This document shows, one piece after another, positions 1-8,083 of a DNA stretch of 64,000 nt. The position numbers and the translations under genes were made by a program. Under the pieces are notes generated by a model. It made no database searches, was not told where the DNA came from, and was given only the letters and a program-made list of their open reading frames with translations. The DNA comes from Mycobacterium cookii (GTDB taxonomy: Bacteria; Actinomycetota; Actinomycetes; Mycobacteriales; Mycobacteriaceae). Location of the stretch: the NCBI RefSeq assembly GCF_010727945.1, contig NZ_AP022569.1, positions 2,604,001 to 2,668,000 of the forward strand, in the 5' to 3' direction. Every line of letters begins with the position of its first letter. Position 1 is the first letter of the stretch.

Positions 1-639
1 CATCAGCTCGGTCATGGTGTCGAGCAGGCTGAGCGCGACCGTGTTGCCGTGCCGGCCGGGAGACGATTGGGCGTCGCGGGAGTACAGCAGAGCGACGATC
101 GAGAGCGCCGAATACAGCCCGGTGCTGATGTCTGCCACCGGCGGTCCGGGTTTGGCCGGCGCGCCGGGATGACCGGTGACCGCGCAGGCACCGGACTCCG
201 CCTGCGCGAGCAGGTCGTAGGCGCGCTTGTGGGACAGCGGTCCGCCCGGGCCATAGCCGTCGATTTCGACCGCGATCACGTTCGGATGGCGCTGCTCCAG
301 ATCGGCTGCGCCGACGCCGAGCCGGGCGACCGCGCCGGGCGCGAGATTGGACACCAACACGTCGGCCCGGTCGAGAAGCTGGTGCAGAATGTCGAGTCCC
401 GCCTCGGTCTTCAGGTCGAGGGTCACCGATTCCTTACCGCGATTGGCCCAAACGAAGTGCGCGGCAAGGCCATTGACGACGTCGTCGTAATGCCGGGCGA
501 AGTCGCCGCCCTTGGGGTTTTCCACCTTGATCACACGAGCACCGAAATCGGCGAGCACCCGTGTGCAGATCGGCGCGGCGACCGCCTGCTCCAAGGCCAC
601 CACGGTGACGCCCGTCAGCGGCCCTCGGGTTTCCGGCAT
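1..639 (-). CDS. CaiB/BaiF family (class III) CoA transferase, 3' part cut off by window edge
   Basis: Class III CoA transferases move CoA between carboxylic acids and usually activate a catabolic acid. The 213 visible codons begin MPETRGPLTGVTVV. They carry the family N-terminus (ADFGARVIKVENPKGGD around residues 30-46), the substrate-loop motif LVSNLAPGAVARLG, and YDLLAQAESG, in which Asp142 is the expected catalytic aspartate. The start ATG overlaps the stop of the upstream SDR (TGATG), so the two are translationally coupled. The gene is last in the visible minus-strand operon amidohydrolase, acyl-CoA dehydrogenase, SDR, CoA transferase. The C-terminal half lies outside the window. The family is certain; the acid substrate is unknown. 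Confidence 0.9.
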   Translation of the reverse strand, partial: MPETRGPLTGVTVVALEQAVAAPICTRVLADFGARVIKVENPKGGDFARHYDDVVNGLAAHFVWANRGKESVTLDLKTEAGLDILHQLLDRADVLVSNLAPGAVARLGVGAADLEQRHPNVIAVEIDGYGPGGPLSHKRAYDLLAQAESGACAVTGHPGAPAKPGPPVADISTGLYSALSIVALLYSRDAQSSPGRHGNTVALSLLDTMTELM

Positions 640-1400
640 CACATCACCATGCCGCCATCCACCGGCAACACCTGACCGGTGATGTAGGAGGCGGCATCGG
701 AGGCCAGGAAGACGAATGCACCGGCAACCTCTGCGGGTTCGGCCCAGCGCTTCAACGGAATTCGGTTCATCATGTTCTCCGCGAATTTCTCGTTGGTCCG
801 AATGGTCTCGGTCATCTTGGTAGCGGCAAGTGGCGCGAGCGCGTTGACGAGGATGTTGTTGCGCGCCATCTCGCGGGCCAGCGACTTGGTGAACCCGATG
901 ATGCTGGCCTTGGCGGCCGAGTAGTTCACCTGGCCCAGTGTGCCGGTGATCCCAGCCGACGACACCACGTTGATGATGCGGCCCCTGCCGTCGGTGGGCA
1001 GAAACTTCAGCGCGGCCTGCGCGCAGTGCACGGCGCCCATCAGATGGATGTCCAGCACCCGATGAAAGCTCTCGTCGGTGAGGTCGGCGAACATTCCCGG
1101 CGCCGTCACGCCGGCGTTGTTGACCAGAACGTGCAGCACGCCGTCGGAGAGTCCGGCCGCGTGTTCGGCCGCCGCCTCAGCCGCCGCGCGGTCCCGGACG
1201 TCAAGCGCGGTGCTTTCCGCCTTCCCGCCGTCTGCGCAGATACGTTGGGCGACAGCCGAAGCCGCGTCGGCGTCCACATCGCTGACCAGAACCGCCGCCC
1301 CGGCTGCGGCCAACGCTCCGGCAACAGCAGCGCCGATTCCGGTGCCCGACCCGGTGACCAGCGCCGAGCGACCAGTCAGGTCGAACAGCGACCGCGCCAT
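639..1400 (-). CDS. SDR family NAD(P)-dependent oxidoreductase
   Basis: This classical short-chain dehydrogenase of 253 residues probably oxidises a hydroxy group of a CoA-bound intermediate. The cofactor motif TGSGTGIG is at residues 16-23, followed by NNAG, the catalytic Ser (VVSSAG), YSAAK and the C-terminal LPVDGG signature. The start MARSLFDL was chosen because its ATG overlaps the stop of the upstream acyl-CoA dehydrogenase (TGATG); a longer reading would run far into that gene. It sits between a dehydrogenase and a CoA transferase in one operon, which suggests a beta-hydroxyacyl-CoA or cyclic alcohol substrate. That assignment is inference. Confidence 0.9.
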   Translation of the reverse strand: MARSLFDLTGRSALVTGSGTGIGAAVAGALAAAGAAVLVSDVDADAASAVAQRICADGGKAESTALDVRDRAAAEAAAEHAAGLSDGVLHVLVNNAGVTAPGMFADLTDESFHRVLDIHLMGAVHCAQAALKFLPTDGRGRIINVVSSAGITGTLGQVNYSAAKASIIGFTKSLAREMARNNILVNALAPLAATKMTETIRTNEKFAENMMNRIPLKRWAEPAEVAGAFVFLASDAASYITGQVLPVDGGMVM

Positions 1401-2581
1401 CAGTAGCTCCTCGGCAAGCCGAGCACGTGCTCGCCAAGGAAGTTGAGAATCATCTCCTGGCTGACCGGCGCGATCTTCATCAGGCGGGACTCGCGGAAGT
1501 AGCGCGACACGTGGTACTCCTCGGAGTAGCCCATCCCGCCGTGCAGTTGCAGCGCCCGATCGGCCGCTGCGAATCCGGCGTCCGCGCACAGGTACTTCGC
1601 GGTATTCGCTTCGCGCCCACAGGGTTTCCCATTGTCGTACAGCCAGGTCGCCTTGCGCAGAATGAGTTCCGCGGCGTCGAGACGGGCCAGCGAGTCGGCC
1701 AGCGGGAACTGCAGGCCCTGGTTCATACCGATCGGGCGGTTGAACACGACTCGCTCATTGCCGTACTTCACGGCCTTGTCCAACGCGACACGTCCGATGC
1801 CGAGCGCTTCGGCGGCGATCAGCATCCGCTCCGGGTTGAGACCGTCGAGGATGTACTTGAAGCCTTTCCCCTCTTCGCCGACGCGGTCCTCGACCGGGAC
1901 GATCAGATCGTCGATGAAGACCTCGTTGGAGCTGACGGCATTGCGGCCCATCTTCTTGATCGGCCGGATGTCGACGTGGTCGCGATCGAGGTCAGTGAGG
2001 AACAGCGTCATCCCGTCGGTCTTCTTCGTGACCTGATCGAACGGCGTGGTACGAGTCAGCAGCAGAATCTTCTCGGATTCCAGCGCCTTGGAGATCCAGA
2101 CCTTGCGCCCGTTGATCCGGTACGTGTCGCCTTCGCGCTTGGCGAACGTCGTGATACGCGATGTATCAAGGCCCGCACCGGGTTCGGTGACGCCGAAGCA
2201 CACGTGCAGATCGCCGTTGACGATCCGCGGGAGCGTCCTGGCCTTCAACTCATCAGAGCCGTGCTTGACGACCGGCTGCATGCCGAAAATGGTCAGGTGA
2301 ATCGCGCTGGCGCCGTTCATGGCCGCACCCGAGCGCGACACCTCCTCGAGCAGCAGCGTCGCCTCGGTGATGCCGAGTCCGTGGCCCCCGTACTCCTCGG
2401 GGATCGTCATACCGAGCCAGCCGCCCTTGGCGATCGCGTCGTAGAACTCCTGCGGGAACTCGTGCGCCAGGTCTTTTTCCATCCAGTACTGGTCGTCGAA
2501 CTTCGACGCCAGCTCGGCGACCGACTTGCGGATCAGCTCCTGGTCATCGGTCAGCTCGAAGTTCATCCCACCGCCGGCCAC
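1400..2581 (-). CDS. Acyl-CoA dehydrogenase
   Basis: FAD-dependent alpha,beta-desaturation of an acyl-CoA. The protein has about 393 residues, the usual full family length. Visible signatures are the flavin-binding stretch CFGVTEPGAGLDTS and YRINGRKVWIS, the KMGRNAVSSNEVF segment, and the C-terminal LQLHGGMGYSEEYHVSRYFRESR. I chose the GTG start at 2581 because AAGGAG lies 8 nt upstream; an in-frame ATG five codons later begins MNFELTDDQELIRKS and is the alternative. It is separated by 109 nt from the upstream amidohydrolase and overlaps the downstream SDR. The substrate is unknown. Confidence 0.92.
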   Translation of the reverse strand: MAGGGMNFELTDDQELIRKSVAELASKFDDQYWMEKDLAHEFPQEFYDAIAKGGWLGMTIPEEYGGHGLGITEATLLLEEVSRSGAAMNGASAIHLTIFGMQPVVKHGSDELKARTLPRIVNGDLHVCFGVTEPGAGLDTSRITTFAKREGDTYRINGRKVWISKALESEKILLLTRTTPFDQVTKKTDGMTLFLTDLDRDHVDIRPIKKMGRNAVSSNEVFIDDLIVPVEDRVGEEGKGFKYILDGLNPERMLIAAEALGIGRVALDKAVKYGNERVVFNRPIGMNQGLQFPLADSLARLDAAELILRKATWLYDNGKPCGREANTAKYLCADAGFAAADRALQLHGGMGYSEEYHVSRYFRESRLMKIAPVSQEMILNFLGEHVLGLPRSY

Positions 2582-2690
2582 TGCGAAATCTCCTTTGAAT
2601 GAATTGCCGCACCGGCTTTCGGTGCCGGCCCGCTGCGTCCGGCTTCGCCGCACTTGCGACCGCCACGGGCAGACGAAGACCGGTGGCGCG

Positions 2691-3983
2691 TCAGTCCTTG
2701 TTTCCGGTGAGTTCCTTGGCGCTGGCCGCGAAGTCGGCAAAGCTGGCGCCACCGTGCTCGTGTTTCGACAGCGCCCGGATCGAGACATCGTGTCCCTCAG
2801 CGGCTTTGCGCAACGCACCAACCGTGGCCTGAGCTTCAGTGATGTGGCTGAACGGATCGAAGGAGTACCAGCGCATCGCGTTCTGATACGACATCTTCTT
2901 GATCTCGTCGTCCGGAACATTGTTCCGCGACAACACGTCCCACAGCTCCTCGGGGGCACCCGGCCACATCGAATCGCTGTGCGGGTAGTCGGCCTCCCAG
3001 CAGATGTTGTCGATGCCGATCTCGTTGCGCAGTGCGACTCCGACCTTGTCGCTGATGAAGCAGGTCAGGAAGTGCTCGCGGAACACCTCGCTGGGCAACT
3101 TGCCTTTGAAGTCCTGGTGCGTCCACGTCGAGTGCATCTCGTAGGTCCGGTCGGCCCGCTCCAGGAAGTAAGGGATCCAGCCGGTGCCGCCCTCGGACAG
3201 GGCGACCTTCAAGTCCGGATATTCCTTGATCGGCTTGGACCACAACAGGTCTGCGGCGGCTTGCACGATGTTCATCGGCTGCAGCGTGATCATCACGTCC
3301 ATCGGCGCATCCGGCGCGGTGATCGCCAGCCGGCCCGACGATCCGATGTGCACATTCATCACGGTGTCGGTGTCGCACAACGCTTCCCACAACGGTTTCC
3401 AGTAATCGTTATGGAAGCTCGGGTAGCCCATCGCGGCGGGATTCTCGGTGAAGGTCAGCGCGTGCACGCCCTTCTTCGCAACCCGTCGCACCTCTTTGGC
3501 GCACTCCTCGGCATCCCAGATCACCGGTATCGCCATCGGGATGAAGCGGGCCGGGTACGCGCCGCACCATTCCTCGATGTGCCAGTCGTTGTATGCCTGC
3601 ACCAGCGCGATGGAGAAGTCGTGGTCTTCGGTGGCGAACAACCGCGCGGCGAAACCGGGAAACGACGGAAAGCAGATCGAGGCCAGGATGCCGCCGGCGT
3701 TCATGTCCTTGACTCGCTCGTCGACGTTGTAGCAACCCGGGCGGATCTCATCGAGGCCCTGCGGCTCCAGCCCGTACTCCTCCTTGGGCCGGCCGGCGAC
3801 CGCGTTAAGCGCGACGTTGGGGATCACGGTGTCGCGGAACTGCCAGGTGTCGGAGCCGTCTTCGTTGTGCACCAGGCGCGGCGCATCGTCGGCGTACTTC
3901 TTCGGCAGGTGGTTCTTGAACATGTCCGGCGGCTCGACGGTGTGGTCGTCGACACTGATCAAAATCATGTCTTCTTTATTCAC
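2691..3983 (-). CDS. Amidohydrolase family protein (amidohydrolase_2 / ACMSD-like)
   Basis: A 430-residue TIM-barrel metal hydrolase or decarboxylase of the amidohydrolase_2 group. The N-terminal ISVDDHTVEPPDMF replaces the usual H-x-H with D-D-H, as is common in this mycobacterial branch. Later motifs are TVMNVHIGSSG (metal His), LSEGGTGWIPYFLERAD, and the C-terminal ICWEADYPHSDSMWPG carrying the family's conserved Asp. A paralogue with the same architecture is encoded at 23651-24823. It is first in its minus-strand operon and faces the oxygenase operon across the 330-nt regulatory region. The family also includes decarboxylases and C-C hydrolases, so the reaction is left open. Confidence 0.88.
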   Translation of the reverse strand: MNKEDMILISVDDHTVEPPDMFKNHLPKKYADDAPRLVHNEDGSDTWQFRDTVIPNVALNAVAGRPKEEYGLEPQGLDEIRPGCYNVDERVKDMNAGGILASICFPSFPGFAARLFATEDHDFSIALVQAYNDWHIEEWCGAYPARFIPMAIPVIWDAEECAKEVRRVAKKGVHALTFTENPAAMGYPSFHNDYWKPLWEALCDTDTVMNVHIGSSGRLAITAPDAPMDVMITLQPMNIVQAAADLLWSKPIKEYPDLKVALSEGGTGWIPYFLERADRTYEMHSTWTHQDFKGKLPSEVFREHFLTCFISDKVGVALRNEIGIDNICWEADYPHSDSMWPGAPEELWDVLSRNNVPDDEIKKMSYQNAMRWYSFDPFSHITEAQATVGALRKAAEGHDVSIRALSKHEHGGASFADFAASAKELTGNKD

Positions 3984-4239
3984 TGCCCGTTCCTCTCCAT
4001 TGGGGCTCCGTTCGGGGCCCCCTGGTCGTCGGCCTGCGATTCGTCGGCGATCGCCGCGCTAGTGGCCGATCCGTCGACCAATAGCTTTCGCCGTTGAGTT
4101 CGCCCCTGTAATGGAAATTAGCTTCTCAGTTCGCGAGAATCAACATCTTGAGGCTACCCCTGCCACGTTCCGGGGTGCCACGGCGTCGCCATCCGCGCCT
4201 CCCGCCGGAACGTCGTTGCCCCAGCTGAACGGCAAAAGA
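3984..4239. other. Non-coding part of the divergent intergenic region
   Basis: This stretch is the left part of the 330-nt gap between divergent catabolic operons. No convincing gene reads through it. It contains TTCTC-N7-GAGAA near 4127-4143, a loosely related arrangement of the half-sites seen in the perfect operator at 4282. I do not see a clear -10 for the minus-strand amidohydrolase operon. Confidence 0.4.
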
Positions 4240-4277
4240 TTGACCAATCCAAGCGTTCGTGGAAACCTATTGGTCAA
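4240..4277. promoter_or_regulatory. Inverted repeat TTGACCAAT-N20-ATTGGTCAA
   Basis: The two 9-nt arms are perfect reverse complements separated by 20 nt. The repeat lies immediately upstream of the GAGAAT operator and the promoter of the oxygenase operon. The spacing (about 29 nt between arm centres) suits two dimer sites or a looping regulator better than one compact TetR site. No bound protein is known. Confidence 0.5.
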
Positions 4278-4281
4278 ATAT

Positions 4282-4296
4282 GAGAATATGATTCTC
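4282..4296. promoter_or_regulatory. Operator GAGAATATGATTCTC with embedded -10
   Basis: This is one of five copies in the window of the palindrome GAGAATA-N-TATTCTC, here with one mismatch. It contains TATGAT (4287-4292), a strong -10 hexamer that places transcription start near 4300. That is just before the GAGGAGG ribosome site (4303-4309) of the gene at 4314. A bound repressor would therefore cover the promoter. Confidence 0.75.
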
Positions 4297-4313
4297 GTAA
4301 GTGAGGAGGCCGT

Positions 4314-4865
4314 ATGCGTCTGCCCCCGTTGCCGGCGGATGAGTGGGACGACGCTGCCCGGCACGCGGTGTCAGGCATGCTGCCCGAGGAGCGGCGCAAT
4401 CCGGACGATGCGGGCACCCTGCTGTCCACCATGGTGCGCCACCCGAAGCTCACCCGGGCGTATCTGCGCTTCAGCACCTACCTGCTCTACGGGTCGACGC
4501 TGCCGGCCCGCATCCGCGAGCAGGTCGTCCTGCGCGTTGCGCATCGTCGCGGCTGCAGCTACGAGTGGACGCACCACGTGGAGATGGCCCACGAAGTGGG
4601 TTTGTCGGACGCCGACATCGAGGCCGTGCGATCCGGCAACGCGGACAACGACTTCGACCGCGCGTTGTTGTGCGCGGTCGACGAGCTCGACGAAAAGTCG
4701 AACATGTCCGACCAGACGTGGGCCGCGCTCAGCGCACAACTCGACGAGCGGCAGCGGATGGACCTGGTCTTCACCGTCGGTAACTACGTCGCACTTGCAA
4801 TGGCACTGAACACGTTTGGCGTCGAGGTCGAAGGAGACCACGGCGACGAGACACCAGAGAGGTAA
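4314..4865 (+). CDS. Carboxymuconolactone decarboxylase family protein (AhpD-like fold)
   Basis: A 183-residue all-helical protein of the CMD/AhpD superfamily. The conserved block is IREQVVLRVAHRRGCSYEWTHHVEMA. Where AhpD has a redox-active C-x-x-C pair, this protein keeps one Cys followed by Glu and two His, as in the many mycobacterial CMD proteins found beside oxygenases and dehydrogenases. A peroxidase-type disulfide role is therefore unlikely. The ATG is preceded by GAGGAGG at a good distance. It is first in the operon with the Rieske oxygenase, which starts 5 nt after its stop. Its role in the pathway is unknown. Confidence 0.85.
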   Translation: MRLPPLPADEWDDAARHAVSGMLPEERRNPDDAGTLLSTMVRHPKLTRAYLRFSTYLLYGSTLPARIREQVVLRVAHRRGCSYEWTHHVEMAHEVGLSDADIEAVRSGNADNDFDRALLCAVDELDEKSNMSDQTWAALSAQLDERQRMDLVFTVGNYVALAMALNTFGVEVEGDHGDETPER

Positions 4866-4870
4866 GGACG

Positions 4871-6148
4871 TTGGCACACTTTCCGAAACCGGCCGCCGGC
4901 AGCTGGACAGAGAACTATCCCGAGCTGGGGACGGCGCCGGTCGACTACAGCGACTCGATCGACCCGGAGTTCTTCGAAGCCGAACGCGAGGCGGTGTTCA
5001 AGAAGACTTGGCTCAACGTCGGCCGGGTCAACCGGCTCCCGCGCACTGGCAGCTATTTCACCAAAGAGTTGCCGTCGGCGGGCAAAGGCACATCCGTCAT
5101 CATCGTCAAGACCAAGGACGGCTCGGTCAAGGCCTACCACAATGTCTGCCGCCACCGCGGAAACAAGTTGGTGTGGAACGACTTTCCGAATGAGGAGACC
5201 TCGGGAACGTGCCGCCAGTTCACCTGCAAGTACCACGCGTGGCGCTACAGCCTGGACGGTGACCTGACCTTCGTCCAGCAAGAAGACGAATTCTTCGACC
5301 TCGACAAGAGCAAATACGGCCTGGCGCCGGTGCGCTGCGAGGTGTGGGAAGGCTTCATCTTCATCAACTTCGACAACAACGCGGCCCCGCTGGTCGACTA
5401 TCTGGGCCCGCTCGCCAAGAGCATCGAGGGCTACCCGTTCGGCGAGATGACGGAGACCTACTCCTACCGGGCAGAGGTCGGCAGCAACTGGAAGCTGTTC
5501 ATCGACGCGTTCGTCGAGTTCTACCACGCGCCGATCCTGCACCAAGGGCAGTACACCAAGGAAGAGGCCGCCAAGATCCAGAAGTTCGGCTACGAGGCGC
5601 TGCACTACGAAGTGGCCGGTCCGCACAGCCTGCAGTCGACCTGGGGTGGTCAGGCGCCTCCCCCGGACATGTCGATGGTCAAGCCCCTGGACCAGGTGTT
5701 GCGCAGCGGGTTGTTCGGGCCGTGGGACAAACCGGAGATCATCGAGAACCTGGACTTGCCACCAGGAGTCAACGTCAAGCGGGTTCCGCAGTGGGGTATC
5801 GACTCGTGGCTGTTCTATCCGAACTTCATGCTGCTGATCTGGGAACCGGGCTGGTTCCTGACCTACCACTACTGGCCGACCGCGGTGGACAAGCACATCT
5901 TCGAGTCCACGCTGTATTTCGTCCCGCCGCGCAATGCGCGCGAACGCCTGGCCCAGGAGTTGGCTGCCGTGACGTTCAAGGAATACGCGCTGCAGGACGC
6001 CAATACGCTGGAAGCAACCCAGACCATGATCGGCACCCGGGCCGTCGAGCAGTTCCTGCTGTGCGACCAGGAGATCTTGATCCGTCATCTGCACAAGACG
6101 ACCGGTGACTACGTGAAGGAGTATCAAAGCAATGGCGCTTCCGTCTGA
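4871..6148 (+). CDS. Rieske non-haem iron oxygenase, catalytic (alpha) subunit
   Basis: Oxygenase component that uses electrons from a reductase to hydroxylate or demethylate a substrate (425 residues). The Rieske [2Fe-2S] ligands are Cys93, His95, Cys119 and His122. The mononuclear iron site shows NWKLF (206-210), then Glu216, His219 and His224. Glu216 stands where most dioxygenases have the electron-bridging Asp; Glu is typical of the CntA/GbcA-like group, whose partners are flavin reductases with a C-terminal ferredoxin domain. No beta subunit or reductase is adjacent; a reductase of the right type is encoded at 51968. The TTG start is preceded by GAGAGGTAAGG. The substrate is unknown. Confidence 0.92.
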   Translation: MAHFPKPAAGSWTENYPELGTAPVDYSDSIDPEFFEAEREAVFKKTWLNVGRVNRLPRTGSYFTKELPSAGKGTSVIIVKTKDGSVKAYHNVCRHRGNKLVWNDFPNEETSGTCRQFTCKYHAWRYSLDGDLTFVQQEDEFFDLDKSKYGLAPVRCEVWEGFIFINFDNNAAPLVDYLGPLAKSIEGYPFGEMTETYSYRAEVGSNWKLFIDAFVEFYHAPILHQGQYTKEEAAKIQKFGYEALHYEVAGPHSLQSTWGGQAPPPDMSMVKPLDQVLRSGLFGPWDKPEIIENLDLPPGVNVKRVPQWGIDSWLFYPNFMLLIWEPGWFLTYHYWPTAVDKHIFESTLYFVPPRNARERLAQELAAVTFKEYALQDANTLEATQTMIGTRAVEQFLLCDQEILIRHLHKTTGDYVKEYQSNGASV

Positions 6149-6455
6149 ATTCGCGGCACTGGAGCCGTTTTTGGAGTGGGATCTGGCCACCGAGCCCGAG
6201 CGCTACGCCAAGCGGCTGGCCTCTTCGATGGCCGAGATGCAGGCGTTCTACGATGTGGCTTTCCCGAAGCTCAACGATGTGATCGAGTACTGCGACAAGT
6301 TCCCGCTCGACGACCTGCCCGAGGACGCGAGGACTCTGATGCACATCATGCAATCGCTGGTGATGGTGTCGTTCCCGATCGAAGCGTGGAAGCAGCCGCG
6401 AGTGCCCGACAGCGGGGCGGCCTGGGTCGAAGTGCTTCGGGAGCCGGTGATCTGA
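6132..6455 (+). CDS. Small conserved-looking protein of the oxygenase operon, function unknown
   Basis: A 107-residue acidic, probably helical protein starting MALPSEFAALEPFLEW. It overlaps the end of the Rieske gene by 17 nt and has its own AAGGAG (6116-6121) inside that gene. No cysteine cluster, signal peptide or membrane segment is visible, and I do not recognise a family. The tight coupling to the oxygenase suggests an accessory or stabilising subunit. It has a good ribosome site and typical codon usage, so it is likely a real gene. Confidence 0.75.
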   Translation: MALPSEFAALEPFLEWDLATEPERYAKRLASSMAEMQAFYDVAFPKLNDVIEYCDKFPLDDLPEDARTLMHIMQSLVMVSFPIEAWKQPRVPDSGAAWVEVLREPVI

Positions 6456-6459
6456 GACT

Positions 6460-7674
6460 GTGCTGACGCTCAAGGCCGCCGGACTGCTCGACATCGACGC
6501 CGGCGAGATCGTCTCGCCCGGGATCGTGCGCGTCGACGAGGACCGGATCGTGGGCCTCGGCGGGCAACCCCAGGGGGACATCATCGACTTGGGCGACTCG
6601 ATCCTGCTGCCCGGACTGATGGACATGGAAGTCAATCTGCTGATGGGCGGGCGGGGCGAGACGCCCGGGCTGTCCCAGGTGCAGGACGATCCCCCGACGC
6701 GCGTGCTGCGTGCGGTCGGCAACGCCCGCCGCACGCTGCGGGCGGGATTCACCACCGTGCGCAACCTGGGCCTGTTCGTCAAGACCGGCGGTTACCTGCT
6801 CGACGTCGCGCTGGGCAAGGCCATCGACGCGGGCTGGATCGAAGGACCCCGAATCGTCCCGGCCGGCCACGCAATCACGCCCACCGGCGGGCACCTGGAC
6901 CCGACGATGTTCGCCGCGTTCATGCCCGGTGCACTCGAGCTCACAGTCGAAGAGGGCATCGCCAACGGAGTCGACGAAATCCGTAAGGCTGTGCGTTACC
7001 AGATCAAGCACGGCGCCCAGCTGATCAAGGTGTGCGTTTCGGGCGGCGTGATGTCGTTGACCGGTGAGGCTGGGGCGCAACACTATTCCGATGAGGAATT
7101 GCGCGCGATCGTCGATGAGGCGCACCGGCGGGGGCTGCGTGTCGCGGCGCATACACACGGAGCTGAAGCGGTCAAGCACGCGGTCGCGTGCGGGATCGAC
7201 TGCATCGAGCACGGGTTTCTGATGGATGACGAGGCCATCCAGATGCTGGTCGACAACGACCGGTTCCTGGTGACGACCCGCAGGCTCGCCCAGGCGATGG
7301 ATGTGTCCCGCGCTCCGAAGGCGTTGCAGGACAAGGCGGCCGAGATGTTCCCCAAGGCCGAAACGTCGATCAAGGCTGCCTACCAGGCCGGGGTGAAGAT
7401 CGCGGTCGGCACGGACGCCCCGGCAATCCCGCACGGCAAGAACGCCGATGAGCTCGTCACGTTGGTGGAATGGGGTATGCCGCCACTGGCGGTGTTGCGG
7501 GCCGCCACCGTGACCGCAGCCGAGCTGATCAATGTCACCGACCGAGGCCGGCTGGCCGAGGGCCAGCTCGCCGACATCATCGCGGTACCGGGAAACCCGT
7601 TGGAAGACATCACGGTTACCCAGCATGTGAACTTTGTTATGAAAGGCGGCAAAGTCTATGTCGGATCGAATTGA
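6460..7674 (+). CDS. Amidohydrolase (imidazolonepropionase-like), first metal-binding motif altered
   Basis: A 404-residue metal-dependent hydrolase of the imidazolonepropionase/prolidase-like amidohydrolases. The usual H-x-H after PGLxD is replaced by Glu57-Val-Asn59 (PGLMDMEVN). The other ligands remain: Lys190 (LIKVCVSGG), His231 and His233 (AAHTHG), His251 (CIEHG) and Asp319 (GTDAP). This suggests a one-metal site, a changed reaction or a non-catalytic role. The GTG start lies 5 nt after the preceding stop and the gene overlaps the next by 17 nt, so it belongs to the oxygenase operon. The family is clear but the activity is uncertain. Confidence 0.85.
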   Translation: MLTLKAAGLLDIDAGEIVSPGIVRVDEDRIVGLGGQPQGDIIDLGDSILLPGLMDMEVNLLMGGRGETPGLSQVQDDPPTRVLRAVGNARRTLRAGFTTVRNLGLFVKTGGYLLDVALGKAIDAGWIEGPRIVPAGHAITPTGGHLDPTMFAAFMPGALELTVEEGIANGVDEIRKAVRYQIKHGAQLIKVCVSGGVMSLTGEAGAQHYSDEELRAIVDEAHRRGLRVAAHTHGAEAVKHAVACGIDCIEHGFLMDDEAIQMLVDNDRFLVTTRRLAQAMDVSRAPKALQDKAAEMFPKAETSIKAAYQAGVKIAVGTDAPAIPHGKNADELVTLVEWGMPPLAVLRAATVTAAELINVTDRGRLAEGQLADIIAVPGNPLEDITVTQHVNFVMKGGKVYVGSN

Positions 7675-8083
7675 GGACCTCGTCGAGATCCAGCAGTTGC
7701 TGGCCCGCTACGCGGTCACGATCACCCAGGAAGACATCGACGGCCTGATCGCCGTGTTCACGCCGGACGGCACCTACAGCGCGTTCGGCGAAACCTATTC
7801 GCTGGACCGGTTTCCGGTGCTCGTCGATGCCGCGCCCAAGGGTCTGTTCATGACCGCGACACCGGTCATCGAATTGGACGGTGACACGGCGACCGGAACG
7901 CAGCCGCTGTGCTTCATCGACAACGCCACCCACGACATGCGTATCGGCTACTACAAGGACACCTACGTGCGGACGGATGACGGCTGGCGGTTGAAAACCC
8001 GCGCCATGACGTTCATTCGGCGTAGCGGTGTGCACGACTCAGGGCGCCCGCACGCTATCGGGCGGCCTTCAGCTCAAGCATGA
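7658..8083 (+). CDS. SnoaL-like / nuclear transport factor 2-like protein
   Basis: A 141-residue cone-shaped alpha+beta-barrel protein. The N-terminal helix IEDLVEIQQLLARYAVTI followed by DIDGLIAVFTPDGTY is characteristic of the SnoaL_4 group, as is the terminal strand pair (KDTYVRTDDGWRLKTRAM). Members include steroid-isomerase-like, dehydratase-like and scaffold proteins, and many sit beside Rieske oxygenases. It overlaps the preceding amidohydrolase by 17 nt and the following acyl-CoA dehydrogenase by ATGA. A role in isomerisation or dehydration of an intermediate is plausible; no catalytic residue can be assigned with confidence. Confidence 0.85.
   Translation: MSDRIEDLVEIQQLLARYAVTITQEDIDGLIAVFTPDGTYSAFGETYSLDRFPVLVDAAPKGLFMTATPVIELDGDTATGTQPLCFIDNATHDMRIGYYKDTYVRTDDGWRLKTRAMTFIRRSGVHDSGRPHAIGRPSAQA

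Noticed and set aside
2526..4097. Long plus-strand reading frame (about 520 codons) opposite the amidohydrolase
   Set aside because: It is antisense to a gene with clear motifs and arises from the high GC content at third positions; it has no family pattern or ribosome site.
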